Below, in pieces: positions 12,459 to 25,900 of a DNA stretch of 64,000 bases. A program made the position numbers and the translations under genes. This stretch comes from Cinclus cinclus (Eukaryota; Chordata; Aves; Passeriformes; Cinclidae), in the NCBI RefSeq assembly GCF_963662255.1, contig NC_085047.1:96355619-96419618 (forward strand), given 5' to 3'. The notes under the pieces were generated by a model. It had not been told where the DNA came from, did no database searches, and saw nothing but the letters and a program-made list of their open reading frames with translations. Position 1 is the stretch's first letter; each line of letters begins with the position of its first letter.

Positions 12459-12734
12459 CTATCTGCATAAGCCATTCAGTGTTCTGCAGGATCTTCTTTT
12501 CCTCTTTTTTTGTGAAGCATAACGGTTGTCAAGCAAAGGCAAATGAATGGCAACATTAATATTCTTGACATGCTCCCATATTGTGAGGATGAATGCCATA
12601 AAAGAGACTGTAAATAAAAAAATTAGTGAAGCAATAACATAAATGGAGGTCATGGGTGTTCTTTCCCCCTCCTCCACTGTTATTAGTGAAGCACTTAAGC
12701 ATGTCCTTAGCTTTAGGTATGTGAGTAGTCCCAC
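12459..12734 (-). other. Unidentified open frame with one hydrophobic segment
   Basis: A 91-codon minus frame begins at a GTG rather than ATG. It has a hydrophobic stretch of about 23 residues (IYVIASLIFLFTVSFMAFIL and on) followed by a basic tail ending near KKRKRR, the layout of a single-pass membrane protein. A pyrimidine-rich tract ending TTTACAG on the minus strand (AG at 12609-12608) looks like a splice acceptor inside the frame. I do not recognise the product. A chance frame is the more likely explanation. Confidence 0.12.
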
Positions 12735-15700
12735 CAGTTAATAGTACCATTCACATGTTTAAAATTAAACATTTGCATAAGTGCTTTGCAGACTTGAAGG
12801 CTCTAAGTGAAACGATTTACCAAAACTGAACTCATCTTGGTTTATAAGAACAAGAGTAATGACAGAAAAATAGGTTTCCAAGCCCTAGGTCATCAACCAC
12901 TCTGACCTGCCACCTAGAAAAGCACTGATGACAGGTCGAATAATCAGCCAGAGGTCACACTGGAAGTCTTTTACTATAATCACAAAATAGCTTATTTTCT
13001 TATTCTGTAGACACTAACTCACAACAAAAAGTTTTCTTGACAAGGAGAACTTCCTGCTGAGAAGCAGGAACCATAGAACTGCAGGCTTTTTACTTCGGTG
13101 ACAAGTAGCTGTCACTTTGTATAGGGCAGGATCTGAAATGTTATGCTCCAGAAGGCAGCCCCAGAGACAGATTTCTGCCTTTTTGATGCCTCACTGAATA
13201 TTCTCTAGACCTTCTCAAAATCAGCAACTTCATTAGGATCTTGTTTTCATGGTAGCCTTTCATTATCATGGTAATATTTACTGCCATAATATTAACTAGC
13301 AGATATACGTACTTACAAAGGGACTACAGACAAGACATATGTATTGCTTACCTGAGTAATTGAGCATCTCACTTAAAAATGAGAGGTCCAAGGAAATTAG
13401 AGACTAACTAGCAAAGATGGAGACAGTGCCAAATTTCTCCCGTTCGGCTCCCCTGATATCCTTCCTTTTCTGAGTTGTCTCAGTTCTTGAAATTTAACTG
13501 AAGTAAGAACTTCTCTTTTTTCTGGTGATATTTCAGAAACATATTTTTCAATTCAATACTTAAAGATGTCTTTGTTCTGACAGAATCTAAATGCCTACAC
13601 ATTGTGTACACCCTCTGTAAAATTCCCTAATTAAAGTGTTAACCTTTCAATGCACATATCATTTTTTGAGCAATGTAACAAATTTCTATGAGCTTAAAAA
13701 AATTATCATTGAACTAACTACTAAGGATCTCAAGAAAGACTATTACACTACTAGCTACCCATTGCTTTCATTGCTGCAATACACTGAATTTTCAAAAAGT
13801 TGTATAATGTGTTCCTCATCCAGTAATTATAGTCCTGCTTGTGCTTATTCTGTTGCACTCCTCTAGGTAAAACAGACTTCTGGAAAATAGTCAGATAGCC
13901 TTTGCAGATTTGGTGAGCCTTTGGGCTAGTTAACTGTAATAACATAAAGGTATTGGTTATCAGACCTTTAATGGGTGATGAACTGCGTAGCTCTTACACC
14001 TGCAGTTGCCATTCACCACCTGAGTCAATAGTTCACTAGGAAACCCCATAAATATAATTTGGCACCTAAGATAGTCTTAATATGAGCAAACATGAATTGA
14101 TTTTTTCCAGAAAGTTACCTCAAGAAAAAAAATATATGTGGAAATAAGTATTTTAAGTGTTTTTAACTAAATCTGGTTTCTGTTTACCCAATTAGAATAC
14201 TGTGTAGCTCTGAAAAAAAAATTACTTGACTTTCAGATTTTACCTCATTTGTAAGAGGCTTTTTTTTCATGGGAGGATGTTATTTTGAAAGTCAGAATGC
14301 GGCTCTTTAACTTTTCATGCTCAGCTTTAACAATTTCAAGTTGAAAACTCTGTCTCCTCTTATGTTATAAAAACATCCAAAATGGCTTGATATCCCATGC
14401 CTCACATCCCACCCTAGGTGCTTTTTATATACAGAACACACTTCAGCTTCAGATTTCATCATAGGACCACTATCATGAGCTCCAAGAAAAAGATGATATT
14501 CACACATTCAGCAAACAGCTGGCAGCTGATCTTTTTAAGTTGGTGATGCTTAAACTTCTCTTCAGAATTTCTCTGTGAATTAGCTCAATTTCAAACTCCA
14601 CTGAAAGCCAACAAAGATATTAAAGAGGAGCATATTCACTAGGACTGACTTAAGTCATCAAAGCCCATTGGGGGTATCTGACTTGAAGCAGCTGAGGTTC
14701 CAGGCTCTGATTTTTGACATTACTGCTGCAGTAATTCTAGAAGTGCAAGCCTTGTGACCAGTAGAAAATATATATTATATCATTATAAATTATATAAAGG
14801 TTATTCAAAAACAAGATAGCTTGAAAAAAATGTTTCTTTTGGTCATATTCTCAAGGACATCTTATGTGCTATTTACTTACTACTTTAAAATGGCATTTCA
14901 GCAATTTTATTTCAAATTTCCTGGTGTGGTCTTTCAGCTGGAGAGGAAGTAGAAAAGACATAATTTTAAAATCTCCTCTCTACTACTGTATGGAGTAGTA
15001 TTAGTCTGCAGCTATTCTACTGGCACATGTACAAGCAATCAGGCATATTATGAGTTCAAAAATTGTGAGTTTCAAAAATATAAAAATAGAGTATTTAAAA
15101 GGAAGAACAATTGTTGCAATACATAGTTATTCTACCACTCACCCCTGCCATTTTTTACTTTTATCTTCACCTAAAATCATGTCCTAATGTCAAGTATCAA
15201 CAAATGGTAGAATTTAAGAAAACATATATGAAGAAAAATCAAATGGGTTGGAACTTATATACTTTTATTTTTAATTTTTTTTTCCAGAGTACTTCTTCTG
15301 ATTTCTAGCTTTTTCCATTTTCTTCTGCATTTGACTTTGGAGATGGTTTGGTTTGCTTATTCTTTGCTATTCTCAAAATTTATCTTGAGTATATGCTAAA
15401 TTTAAAGAAAATATACTTTTTATTAAATCTATGATTCTACTCTTTGGTTAATTTCTAACTTTAAGATCTCATTTTAGATTAAGTTTCATTAATTAGATGT
15501 GTTTTAAACATGTTGGGAATAAGAGAGGAGAAAATTAAAAATGTATCTGTCAATATTTTCACTGAAAAAATAGAACTGAACTCAAGTAATATTTTAGAAT
15601 TCCACCACTCAATTCAAATATTTTAGTACTTTATAGTACTTTAGTTATATTACACAACTACCTAAAGAATTATTAAAGTTATAAAACAGTTTTAAAAATA

Positions 15701-16672
15701 TACACGTTAGTTTTCTGGATAAAACATCTTTTATTCTTTGATGATAGTAACTGAAATTAAAAAAACAAGTTTTCTCATGTGTTTTTTTCTCTTTTTGTTT
15801 TTTTCTCCTAGAACTCTGATGCAGATCTCATGTCTTTCTTTCCAAATCATCCCCATTTGCATTAAGGGTGTTAGGAAGCTCAGCCATGACCCATCCCTTA
15901 ATCCAGTTCTTACAGTGGTGGAAAGAGACCTCCAAATTGTTACTTCTATTTTTTCCCCTGAAAATTGCTAGGGAGATCTTTCCTTTATCTAAGAAGTAGA
16001 TAATAATTGAAGTCTGCTGTGTTGAAATTAACAGACATAGTTTTAACACATGTAGTTCTAGTGATTATCAGTTGCCTTGAAGTCCCTAACATTTGACCTT
16101 GGTCTCATCACCCATCCCTATTTATGAAATTGAAGCTGCCACATCTAGTTCTCTGACAAATATAACAGAATTTCAGTTGAAAGCTTTTCACACTGCAAGG
16201 CTTTGGAGACATTTGTCTCTAAACCCAAATGTTATGACTAAGAATGGAGTTAACTGATCACAGATATTCAAAAATTTCAGCTTCACCCAGCTGTTCCACC
16301 TCCTGTTTCCTGCGTTATTGTATGAATGGTGTTCTTTTTTCTTCCTTGCAGCTATGCTGTATTTTTAGACTTTAATCACATTTTAACAATTATTGCACAC
16401 ATACCTTCTGACTCACTATCTCAATCTATTTTTTTCCAATAAATGAAATTTCCCATTTTGACATTAGTACTTTCTCACAGCTCTCATATAGACTTGGGTT
16501 TCAGCACCTATTGTTTTTATACTAGTAAATCTTTATCTCTCCAGTTTTTTCTTTTGAAATGTTTTTAGAAATTTATAAAGAAAATGTTTTAATAGTCTTC
16601 ATGATGTATGTTTACTCTTAAAGATACTAATGCCTAAGCTTTGAAGGGATACGAACACATACTGTTGATATT
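12735..16672. other. Unique AT-rich non-coding sequence
   Basis: About 4 kb without a recognisable gene or mobile element. A small perfect hairpin (8-bp stem with GAGA loop) lies at 13051-13070. Confidence 0.55.
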
Positions 16673-16688
16673 TTGGCACAATTTTCAG

Positions 16689-16853
16689 GACATTTTGACC
16701 TGGATGATGTAGGAGTCTCTCAGGAGATGTTTGGGTATAGGAAGAGCTTAGACAAATTGGACTGTGTGTGTCAGAATCCATATAATCCCTCTTTATTGAA
16801 ATATATAGCTGTGATAATGAATCTAGACAGTGTGAGTGGAAGATTTACCAGAG
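16689..16853 (+). other. Weak exon-like segment
   Basis: An acceptor-like CACAATTTTCAG (AG at 16687-16688) is followed by an open frame with mixed composition (DLDDVGVSQEMFGYRKS and on) to a donor-like CAGAG/GTGACT at 16854. The surrounding open frame runs 16673-16945 but begins at TTG. I do not recognise the product, and one acceptor/donor pair around a short frame is weak evidence. Confidence 0.1.
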
Positions 16854-16945
16854 GTGACTATTTTGACCTATTTACACTTCCCAGTGCAAAGTCCACTGGA
16901 CATCCAAAATGGGAGATTGTATTCCAAAATCAACTTAATCAGTAA

Positions 16946-19174
16946 CAAGTAGAAAGAAATAACCCCTTTTCCTCATTAGCTTAACTGTGAGTTTCTGGTC
17001 TTAGGGTTTCTCAAATCCATAGAACATAGATATTCATTATGGTTTTAATTGGGCCTTGTAAAGTGGCTGGGAAGAGGTGTGAAATCAGCATTGCAATTTT
17101 ATTCGCCATTAATCCTAAATAATATCTCTGATGACAGCCTTACAGGATATTTATAGAAAATTAATTGTAATTCAGAAGTGGTCCAGCAGATAAAAGGATT
17201 GGTCTTAACTCTGTTTCAGGTCTGTGGAAAATCATATCTAAATTGTAGGATTGTGGCATAATTCAGGTTGGAATTATCTTGGGATGTTATTTAGTCCCAA
17301 CTTCTCGAAATAAGGTCAGCTTCAGGTCAAACCAGGTTAATTAAGTACCTTAAATGAAAATGATGTTGGGCTTCTTTTTCAGTTCAGTTTCCCTCCTTCC
17401 CAGAAATCTTTCAACTGAGATTGAAGCAAGAAACTATTCTTCTTCATTTTCTCATAACATTATTAGTACTTTATAAAAGTAAGTAATTCTGAATATTTTA
17501 TATTGCTACTATTTTGACATAAAGCAAAAGCAAAACAGTATCTATAATACAAAATCAAAATTCACCTGAATAGTGCATTTCTTCATAACAGTAGGTTTTC
17601 TAAAACACCTTAATTTATTTCTCATAAATCTCAGTCATTTACTGAAAGTGTTACAATCAATACACTCCGTTTTTATGAGAATTTATCTTTAGGATGCTTT
17701 TTCTATTAGCTAGTTGCTTGTTGATACTTTGCCTGGGATCTGCTTTTATATCACTTGGATAAAACATTTTCAGCAAAGACATTGATTAGAAAAAAGGTAG
17801 AGGAGAAAATCTTTACCTACTGAGGTACTTGGTGCAAGTACTTCAGTAAGAGAAAGAGGGAACAATGTACAGTACAAGACTAATTCTGAATATCTCCTCA
17901 GGTACATAAAATACTGACAGAATCTTTTGAATGGCATTGTTCCACTTATTGTGTGTTGTTTTCAAGGACAACTGGAGATGTATTATTTGCAAATCTGTGT
18001 TTGTACTTGTAAAAATAAAAAATCCCAACCAAACAAATTAACAAAAGACAAACAAAAACAATCCTGAACCAAGAAACTGTTAATTAGAGGATCATTTTAT
18101 AGTACATAAAAAGCTCTAACTTTGTTAATATTATCAACTTATACTGCTCTTTTATCAATGTGAAACATGAAGTGTGGTTTATATATGTTTTTGGAGTTTA
18201 TTTGCATTGACTCAAGAGAATGTTAGTATTATTAAAAAAATAATAATTAAAAATTATTCCAAATTGTATTTAATCAAATCAGATAAAGATTTCCCAAAGA
18301 GGAAGATTAACTGCAGAAGACTTCCTAATCATACCATATAACAGTGAAGGGTTCACAAGTGTAGAGCTTGCATCAACTCTCTTAAAGATATAAATGGATT
18401 GAAGTGAAATGTCATTGAAAAAAAAGAATGTTTCAAAACAGATAATTCATCATGGCTTTAAACTGTCCTGCTCTATAGGGGATAAATAATAACATGAGTT
18501 TCTGAGTAAAACCTTTTGTTTACTCTAATGATAGATAATAAATGGTGCTCCATTTTAGAGAAATTATGTTGACCTATCAAAACTTTCTATAAAAAGCTTA
18601 GTCCTGCTCTGGGTAGATTTAGGCAGTTCTAATAAGGCCACAAAGATAAACCAGGACACAGTGATTTTCAGTCCTATATTTGGAATCTGAACTCTCCTTT
18701 TGGATCTCTGGATAGAAGATACTCAAAAAAGAAGTGTAGGAGTTTGAGTCTAAAATTTAGGAAAATATTTTTTCAAAATCTTGAAATAAAAATTTAGGCA
18801 AGAATGTTCCTTTAATCTTCTGTTTTTCTTAGCCAAGAACAAAGGTTCCTGTGCAGATTGGAAGTACAACACAAAATGTCATTTACACAATTCTTGAGCT
18901 TAGGGCAGTAGAAGGCTATTATTCATCAGTCTTCATATATCACAGACACTGTGTTTTCAGCAAACATAAGATGAATCAGGAAGAACAAAATTATACATCC
19001 TTGATATTATTTTAATACAAAAGGATCTTGTGGATCTTGATAGAAGTTAAAAGGTTTCTTCAAATCCAACAATATTCTTTAATCAAATAATATACAATTC
19101 AATACTCAAGAATATTTAATGCAATGGTCAGATTCATAGGAAAGAAAAATTGTGCGAAGGTACTGTCTTTGCAG
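16946..19174. other. Unique AT-rich non-coding sequence
   Basis: No gene or repeat was recognised. The stretch 17090-17175 is rich in homeodomain-type words but cannot be called functional from sequence alone. Confidence 0.55.
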
Positions 19175-19245
19175 CTTGGTAAACTGAGGCAAAAAGAGGT
19201 GTTGAAAAAAATATGCTCCAAATCACACAACAACAAATCATAATC
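19175..19245 (-). repeat. Possible MIR-like SINE fossil
   Basis: GGTAAACTGAGGCAAAAAGA (19178-19197) followed about 30 bases on by CCAAATCACACAA resembles the antisense core of the ancient MIR/CORE-SINE (AAACTGAGGC, AGAGGT, then a CACACAG block). The spacing is right and divergence is high, as expected of such an old element. Other repeats could give a similar short match. Confidence 0.4.
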
Positions 19246-21763
19246 AGGTAATTAAAAAACTCAAAAGGTAATTTATTTGAGATGTGCAGAGCCTTAAAAT
19301 CAGAGTAGTGTCTTTCACTTGTACTAGAAGTGGCTTCTTATGGTAGCTTGTGAATGATGAAGACATAGTTTATGCTGAGGACATATGAATGTCTTAATGT
19401 CTCTTGATGTTTCTTGTGTCCTAGAGGCCAGGTGTTACCAACCAGTCAGTCCCTCATAAAACTTTGCTTCTAATCAAAGTGCACGCATCTGTCTAATCTT
19501 CCACAAATGTCAGAATGATTATACATATTAATGTATTTATGTAAACTACCGGAGAAATGAGCATGGTCCTAAAGGGCCTCTTAAGGAATTAATTCGAAAG
19601 CCTAAGACTCCTGAATTTTTTTTCTACTGGGACTTCAGACCTAACTGTAACTAAGGGTCTTCTTTTCATTTTTTGGATTCTGAGATTCCCATTCACTGAG
19701 GCTTTAGTTAGGACTTGCCCTAAAACTTAGTTAAAGCTGCCTGACCTGTGAGGTGTCTCAGTTGTAGATTCCTTGTTATGTATTTTTTTGCAATTCATTG
19801 CAGATAAAATGACAGAATATGACAGAGAACAAACACTCTTGGGTTTATTTTTAAAATAAAATGAAAAAAAATACATAAGCAAAAAAAATTCTGTGTGACT
19901 TCCCTGCTGGCTAAGGCATGGGAAATCCTAGGAGTTTGATTCTTTTTTCTGACACAGAATTCACACCAGATGTTGTGAATTTATCTGTGGGCACATTCAA
20001 AATATAAATGAGGACTTTCTTTTCACTGTGATACAAATCACACTCTTTGCCATAAGAGGCACACAGAAAACTTACCCAGAAATGAAAGGGCTGTCTTGCA
20101 GCTGACCTTGTAAGAACCTCTGCAGCAAAAAACTAAGGTCAAGGCAGCAAGGACCATATAGTTCAGTCTGAAAGATATGAGAAGATATGAGAGGGGCACT
20201 GCAAAGGGCTTTAATCAGTATGGTTCTGGTCCCTATACAGTCTGCAGGGAAAAGACCTGAATGCAATCCCTCATTTTCCTGCCAGGGAAGACAGCTGGCT
20301 CACTCAAGAGTTGAATCTGAACATCAGCTGACATATCAGAATATGGGCAACTGGGGCTTGGGTCTGGAGGAAAACTGGAACCCACATTAGTATAAACACG
20401 TAGCAGCTGTGCAATCAGCTCTAGTGTAGGTTAAATTCTCCATAAAATTTGCAATTGTGTAAGATTCTGCAGTTGAATAATTTTAACTGTGAATTTCTTC
20501 TCCCTCCTTTACATACTGAAAGAAGAGAAGGTCTGAAGATTGTACAAAATGTGAACTCTTAAAGCAGTTGCCTAAAGCAATTCACTGGTAAAAAATGCAA
20601 ATAAATTGGCTATGTGACTAGAGCTTTAAAGACAAATTACAGAGACTTTCTTTGAAGAGAAAAAAACCTAAAAGAACAATATTGAAATAACATTAATGAC
20701 AGTAAGTGCCAGAAATAACAGAGGTGTTAAAAATCATAATGAATAAGAGTTTAGCTGTAATCAATGAGAAAAAGATATTATATTTCTGCAGCTTGGAGCA
20801 GGCTACTGTTTAATTGAGTAAAATAGAAACTATATTTCTTTGCCTTAGAAACTAGGCAGAAATTTGGGGAGAGTGTGCAAAACCAGACTACTTTCTTTGG
20901 CTACTTAATCTAAAAAATACTTAAAGACAATCATTCTTCAAGCTTCACGTAAGCACTTCAAAAACATGCACAAACATTCATAAATGCTAAAGATAATGAA
21001 AATAACACAGAAAAGCTCTTTTGTGCTCTCAGTTCAACAGTATTTTTGGAAAGCTATCAGGGAATTAACCTATTAAAGTCCAAAACAATATTCATAGGGC
21101 CTCATCAGAAAAAGATATTCTTGTCATCTCCTTAGACACTGTTACATAGCAACTTTCATGCTAGGAATATTAATTCCCTCAGAACTTAGTTTCTTACATT
21201 CACAAGGCTTGCCTGCCTTAAATGTAGGTAAAATATCAGTATACAAAATGTTATTTATGGATTAAGATGCTGGACAATGTAATGACAACTGCATTATTGA
21301 GACCAATCAAATCTTGGCAGAAGTGTGGTACGGAAACATTGCAGTAGTACTGAATGACTTTTTTTCCACAGTTGAAATTTTGCAAATGTGAAGAATAAAT
21401 TTATAGGCAGAAATGCGGAGAGAAAACACACATACTCTTCTAATATATATTAATGTTGTTGACAGCTTACTTGGAATTGTTACTCGTTTCATCTTTCACC
21501 ATAAAGGAGTCATTCTCTATAGAGGTGTCAGTTCAGATGAGAAGGAAAGAAATAGGAAATGGATGTAATGGGATGGTCTAGCAAGGTAATTCCATATACT
21601 TTGTGAACTGCAAGCTAAATCAGATGATTTATCACCATTCAATGTTAGTAGCTGTGAGAACCTCACTCTAAATTTATTAGTGGTGAAATAAACCTTTTGC
21701 AGCCTAATCTTCCTCCTCCATGTTTTTGTTTGTTTTGGGTGGTTACATGTTTTGGGGTTTTTT
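19246..21763. other. Unique AT-rich non-coding sequence
   Basis: No gene or mobile element was recognised. A short direct repeat (AGATATGAGA twice) lies near 20175-20192. Confidence 0.55.
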
Positions 21764-21880
21764 ACTAGCACTAGCACTAGCACTAGCACTAGCACTAGCA
21801 CTAGTATTAATACTAATACTAATACTAATGCTAATGCTAATGCTAATGCTAATGCTAATGCTAATGCTAATACTACTAAT
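21764..21880. repeat. Hexamer microsatellite with changing unit: ACTAGC to ACTAAT to GCTAAT
   Basis: Six ACTAGC units give way to ACTAGT/ATTAAT, then ACTAAT units, then about eight GCTAAT units, all keeping 6-base phase. The Leu-Ala and Leu-Met repeat frames (21720-22010, +) and Leu-Val frame (21517-21801, -) are artefacts of this array. Confidence 0.95.
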
Positions 21881-22484
21881 GTTTAATCCTCCACCTCTAA
21901 TAAAAGGATATCTCTACAAAGCACAAGTTCTAACTAAGCCTAGTAAGACTGTCAGTGACAGTGGCTCATCTCTAAAATTTGATTTGAAAAAGAGCAATAG
22001 GACTCTTTAAAACTTAGAGTAACATGATTATATTACATCAGATAAGGGTAAATATATGGCTGACTATTCTCTGACATCATTACTAGCTGTTCCAGGGGAG
22101 AGCATGGTCCATGCTCACTGTGTTAGTATTGATAGTTCCTGAGTATTTCTTCCCTCCAGACTGGCTAGAGTTGCTCTTTTAAGTAGCAATTCACTTCTAT
22201 GAAGCCATAGCCCCTCTTAAAATAATTTAACACTGTTGAAAAATACTATCATCCATCACTAAATGGAATAATAGGTTTTCCTAAGTCTCTTCTTCATTTA
22301 GAGTGTTGGAAAATGACATATTTATATTTTTTTATTTTTATCTGACAGGAGAGGTGTGCTTACAACAAACTGACTTTACAGTAGCTATATACTAAACTCA
22401 ACCTCCATTCCAGAAAGCTGGAAGATCCACTTCATGACACTGAGAATTAATGCAATGCAAGTGTGTGAAAGTTCAGTACTTTAC
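21881..22484. other. Unique AT-rich non-coding sequence
   Basis: Nothing recognisable. Confidence 0.55.
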
Positions 22485-22930
22485 CTATAAAGAACAACAG
22501 GAGATATTTCACAGATTCTTTCTCTGTCAGTCTGTAGCAACTGAAGAGCCAAAAGAAAAAGTAGCACGGTGGATCTCAGATTCTTACAAATGCTTCCAAA
22601 TGTCATCTGCAGAGGTTGGTGATTGACAGTACAACTACTGCCTTTTAGGCACAGTTCAGTAAACTTCTTGAGTTCACTGATGATGCAGTTGCATAAATAT
22701 TCATACAGTTCATTTTTGTATGGCATCCCGCCACACTAAAACTTGTCTCCATTTCCATTGCTTCCTAAGCACCACGATTTGAAAGGATGTAGGTGCTGGA
22801 TACAGACCGTGTACTGTTCAAAGGTGTAGGTGCTGTTTCTGACTCTGACATATGGGATGACAAAGGACATGTCTCTGCACTGTGACTGCACTTCCCATCT
22901 CCAAACATACAGAAAACATACAGGCTTCCT
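22485..22930 (-). pseudogene. Exon-like Cys-rich frame with one internal stop (decayed exon or chance)
   Basis: On the minus strand a pyrimidine-rich acceptor ending CATTTACAG (AG at 22932-22931) opens a frame of about 148 codons. It closes at a donor-like TATAG/GTAAAG (GT at 22484-22483). The frame is continuous except for one TAG at 22738-22736; the parts on either side are in the same frame. The predicted peptide has about ten Cys, with pairs such as LCNC and SSC, and a hydrophobic run (STVLLFLLALQLLQ) near the end. I cannot assign it to a family. A decayed exon, a rare real exon with a stop, or chance are all possible; chance remains likely without conservation data. Confidence 0.15.
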
Positions 22931-25900
22931 CTGTAAATGAGCAAACAGTGGCAAAGTGTAAAGTCAGTATTGATTTATTTTGAGAAATTGTCTAGAGTTA
23001 TGTCCACAAGATCAGAACATCCAAAAGAAATTAAAACTCTGCTCTAATAGGGAGCTGTGAGGATTGCATTGTCTGGTTTAAGAGACTTTGATATTTTTCT
23101 TATTGTAGTAGTAAAGCCCAAGAAAGTATTTTGCCTTCAAAAATTGCTACAGTCTTACTGCCTTCCATTAGCTAGAAAACAACATTCTTCGTCCCTAAAG
23201 ACCCTACTTGCAGTGTTATATATTGCATAGTGCAGAGCACACTGTTGGCAATGAGCAATCATAATAAAGGCATTTGACTTCTGAATGTGGCAGCTAAATG
23301 TGTAAAGGACTTACTCTACTGGGAAAAGGAGAATAGGCAATTTCCAAAATGATCTGTTCCTGATGCATGTTCAGCTTTCCGGCTGTGTAGGTTGAGTGGA
23401 CCGGGGCCCCCACACAGGCTTGTGCCTCCAGCACTGATGGATGAAAGTTTGGGAGCAAGCTTCAGGGAAAAAGAGTGAAGCACTTGCAAAACTATTCCAG
23501 ATGACTGAGGATCTACGTGCCAAGTCCTTTTGAAAGTTAGAGTAGTCAGCTGAAAACCCCCCACAAACTGCTGGAGATACAAATATACATGTACATATAT
23601 ATACAAGTCGCTCCATCTTGAGCATTGTTGCTCATTGTTCTCATTGAAAAGCATATTTTTCTTAGTTTTATGCATATTCACAGATTGAAACAAAGCTATG
23701 TTAAAGGCTGAATTTTGATTTTAAAACTGACAGCTGTGCTTTTCTGGGACAACGTAAATTCTGGAGTCAAGAGAAAAGGATATGATGTTAGGATGAGAAA
23801 AAAGATAGATGTCAGAAAATGGAGAGTGGATTGCTCTGATTCACTTTATATGCCCCTTTCCAGGTACTTCTAACCATAGGCAGAACAATGTTTGCAATAC
23901 CTCACTCCTCCTCCTCAAGTTACCTGCAATAAAAATTTTAAAATTATAAATAAATTAAATACTGAAAAAAAGTTTATATTACAGATGAAGTCCATGACAC
24001 TCAAACACCCAAACATGGATATAAGGGTATAAGATGTCTTGATTTCCTTATTAATTTGTGGGAATTAGATAACAGTAGACAAAATAATTACATGCCCTTT
24101 CTTAAAATAAAATTAATATAATGTGTAGCAATATAATGTAATGATCTGTAGGTATTTGTTTTCTGAATTGTTGATAAAAAGAGTCTGAAGAAACAACCAA
24201 GACTTATCCACCTCAGTCTGGGGCAGCCAAACGAGGCAAGATTAATCCCACCACTTATCTTTAAAATCTTATGAGGAAAAAGACCTCAGTAACTGCAGAA
24301 GTGGTCAGCAAAAAAGCTGGAAGCTTTTGAACATGCAGCAAAGCAGAAAGCAAAATTGGAATTAAATAGACAGTATGGGGAGTATGCAAATAAGAAAGCA
24401 AGAATGTCAAGAAAAATATTTGAAACATGGAAAATTCAGTTTAAATATATATTTATTTATATTTCTTGCTGTTGCTTTAATGCTTATGGAAGCTTCTTTT
24501 AGTGTTTTGAATTTTTTGTTTTCACATTTGAGACATGATTTGTTATGTGTTAACCCAATTCTTGTATCCAGATTTGAAATAAGGTGAAGTTTTGCCATTT
24601 TCTGTGCTAACTTCCCTGCTTCTTCTGAGATAGCAGAGCTATTCCATCTTAGTCTGTGGAAAATCTCCCTACAGTCCTAAAGCAGGAGGAGGGACAACAG
24701 GTGGATAAAACCAAATAAGTGTAAGGAAAATAATAGATAACCTCCAAATGCAAGAATAAACATAACAAAATCTATTCATGATTAAAGCATCATAGGAAAA
24801 GGATGTTAGTGATGCATTTTAAAGAAATTATTCAATTGAGACAAAATAATATCAACTGAGAGACATGGCAAGGCAACTATTTACATAGAAATTCAATTTT
24901 TTTTTAATTTGATACACTGTGCTGGTGATATTTCCATGGAGGGACTATTTTTCAAAGGCTACATTGAAAACTGCACAACAGAAAGCAGAACAGTGCTTGG
25001 GAGAAAACTGCATCAGCCCAGAAAGCTGTTTACCTTTGCTGGGGAGTAGAGACAAGAGCATTTAGCAGGCACACATTTGTAAGTGTTGGTTTATACAAAA
25101 GTTTGAAAGGGAGGTATAATCCAGGAGTGGATATGCCCTACTAAATCCCTTATTAAATCTCTCAGGTACTGCAACCTCAGTGTTTCACGTGAGCAGTTAC
25201 CTCTTCAGACTCATACAGAGAAACAGGCTCACCTGTGACCCATCACCTGTCTGTGTGATGATAAATTGCTCTCAACAAAAGGGCCTCTATTGTTGATTAA
25301 ATGTGTGATGCGCATATTTCAGCAGTTTGTATTATTTAAAGGATGAAGTTTTTTATGTTTTCTTCCCTCATTCTCTTTAGAAATTCTGAAAATGTTTTGA
25401 GGTAACGTTTTTTTATTTTCATTTCAAATCCTCAAAGATACTGTGCCAGTTTCTCTAGTCACTACATTATAGTATCAAATTGAGGTTGCTGTCACAGTGA
25501 CACAGAGGACAGAAATCTTGTAAAGGGTAGGAACCTATCTTTCAAAAATCAGAAGGTCCTGTGATTTGTAGCAATATAAGATATGCTCTTACAAAAATAA
25601 TTTTGCATTTCAGGTGCCTTTTTCTAAAAAGACGAGGCTAAAAAATGTAAAGGTGAAATTGAGTTAAAAAAATTCTTTATGCAAATACCACATTTTTTGC
25701 TTTCATATTCCTAAGTACAATTATCCATCATGTTCCAGAAAGATGGTGATAACTAAAAAAAACAGATATCGGTTAAGTACTGTAGCAGGCTAAAAATTAC
25801 TTCTTTATAAACTCATTCTCAACCTCTCCTGTTCTTTTGATTTATGTGTCATATGACTTCTTAATCTCTAGATTTTATCTTTTTTTTTTTTTTGATACCC

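Noticed and set aside
13051..13070. 8-bp hairpin with a GAGA tetraloop, considered as a structured RNA
   Set aside because: A stem this short is common by chance, and no precursor, boxes or flanking structure are seen.
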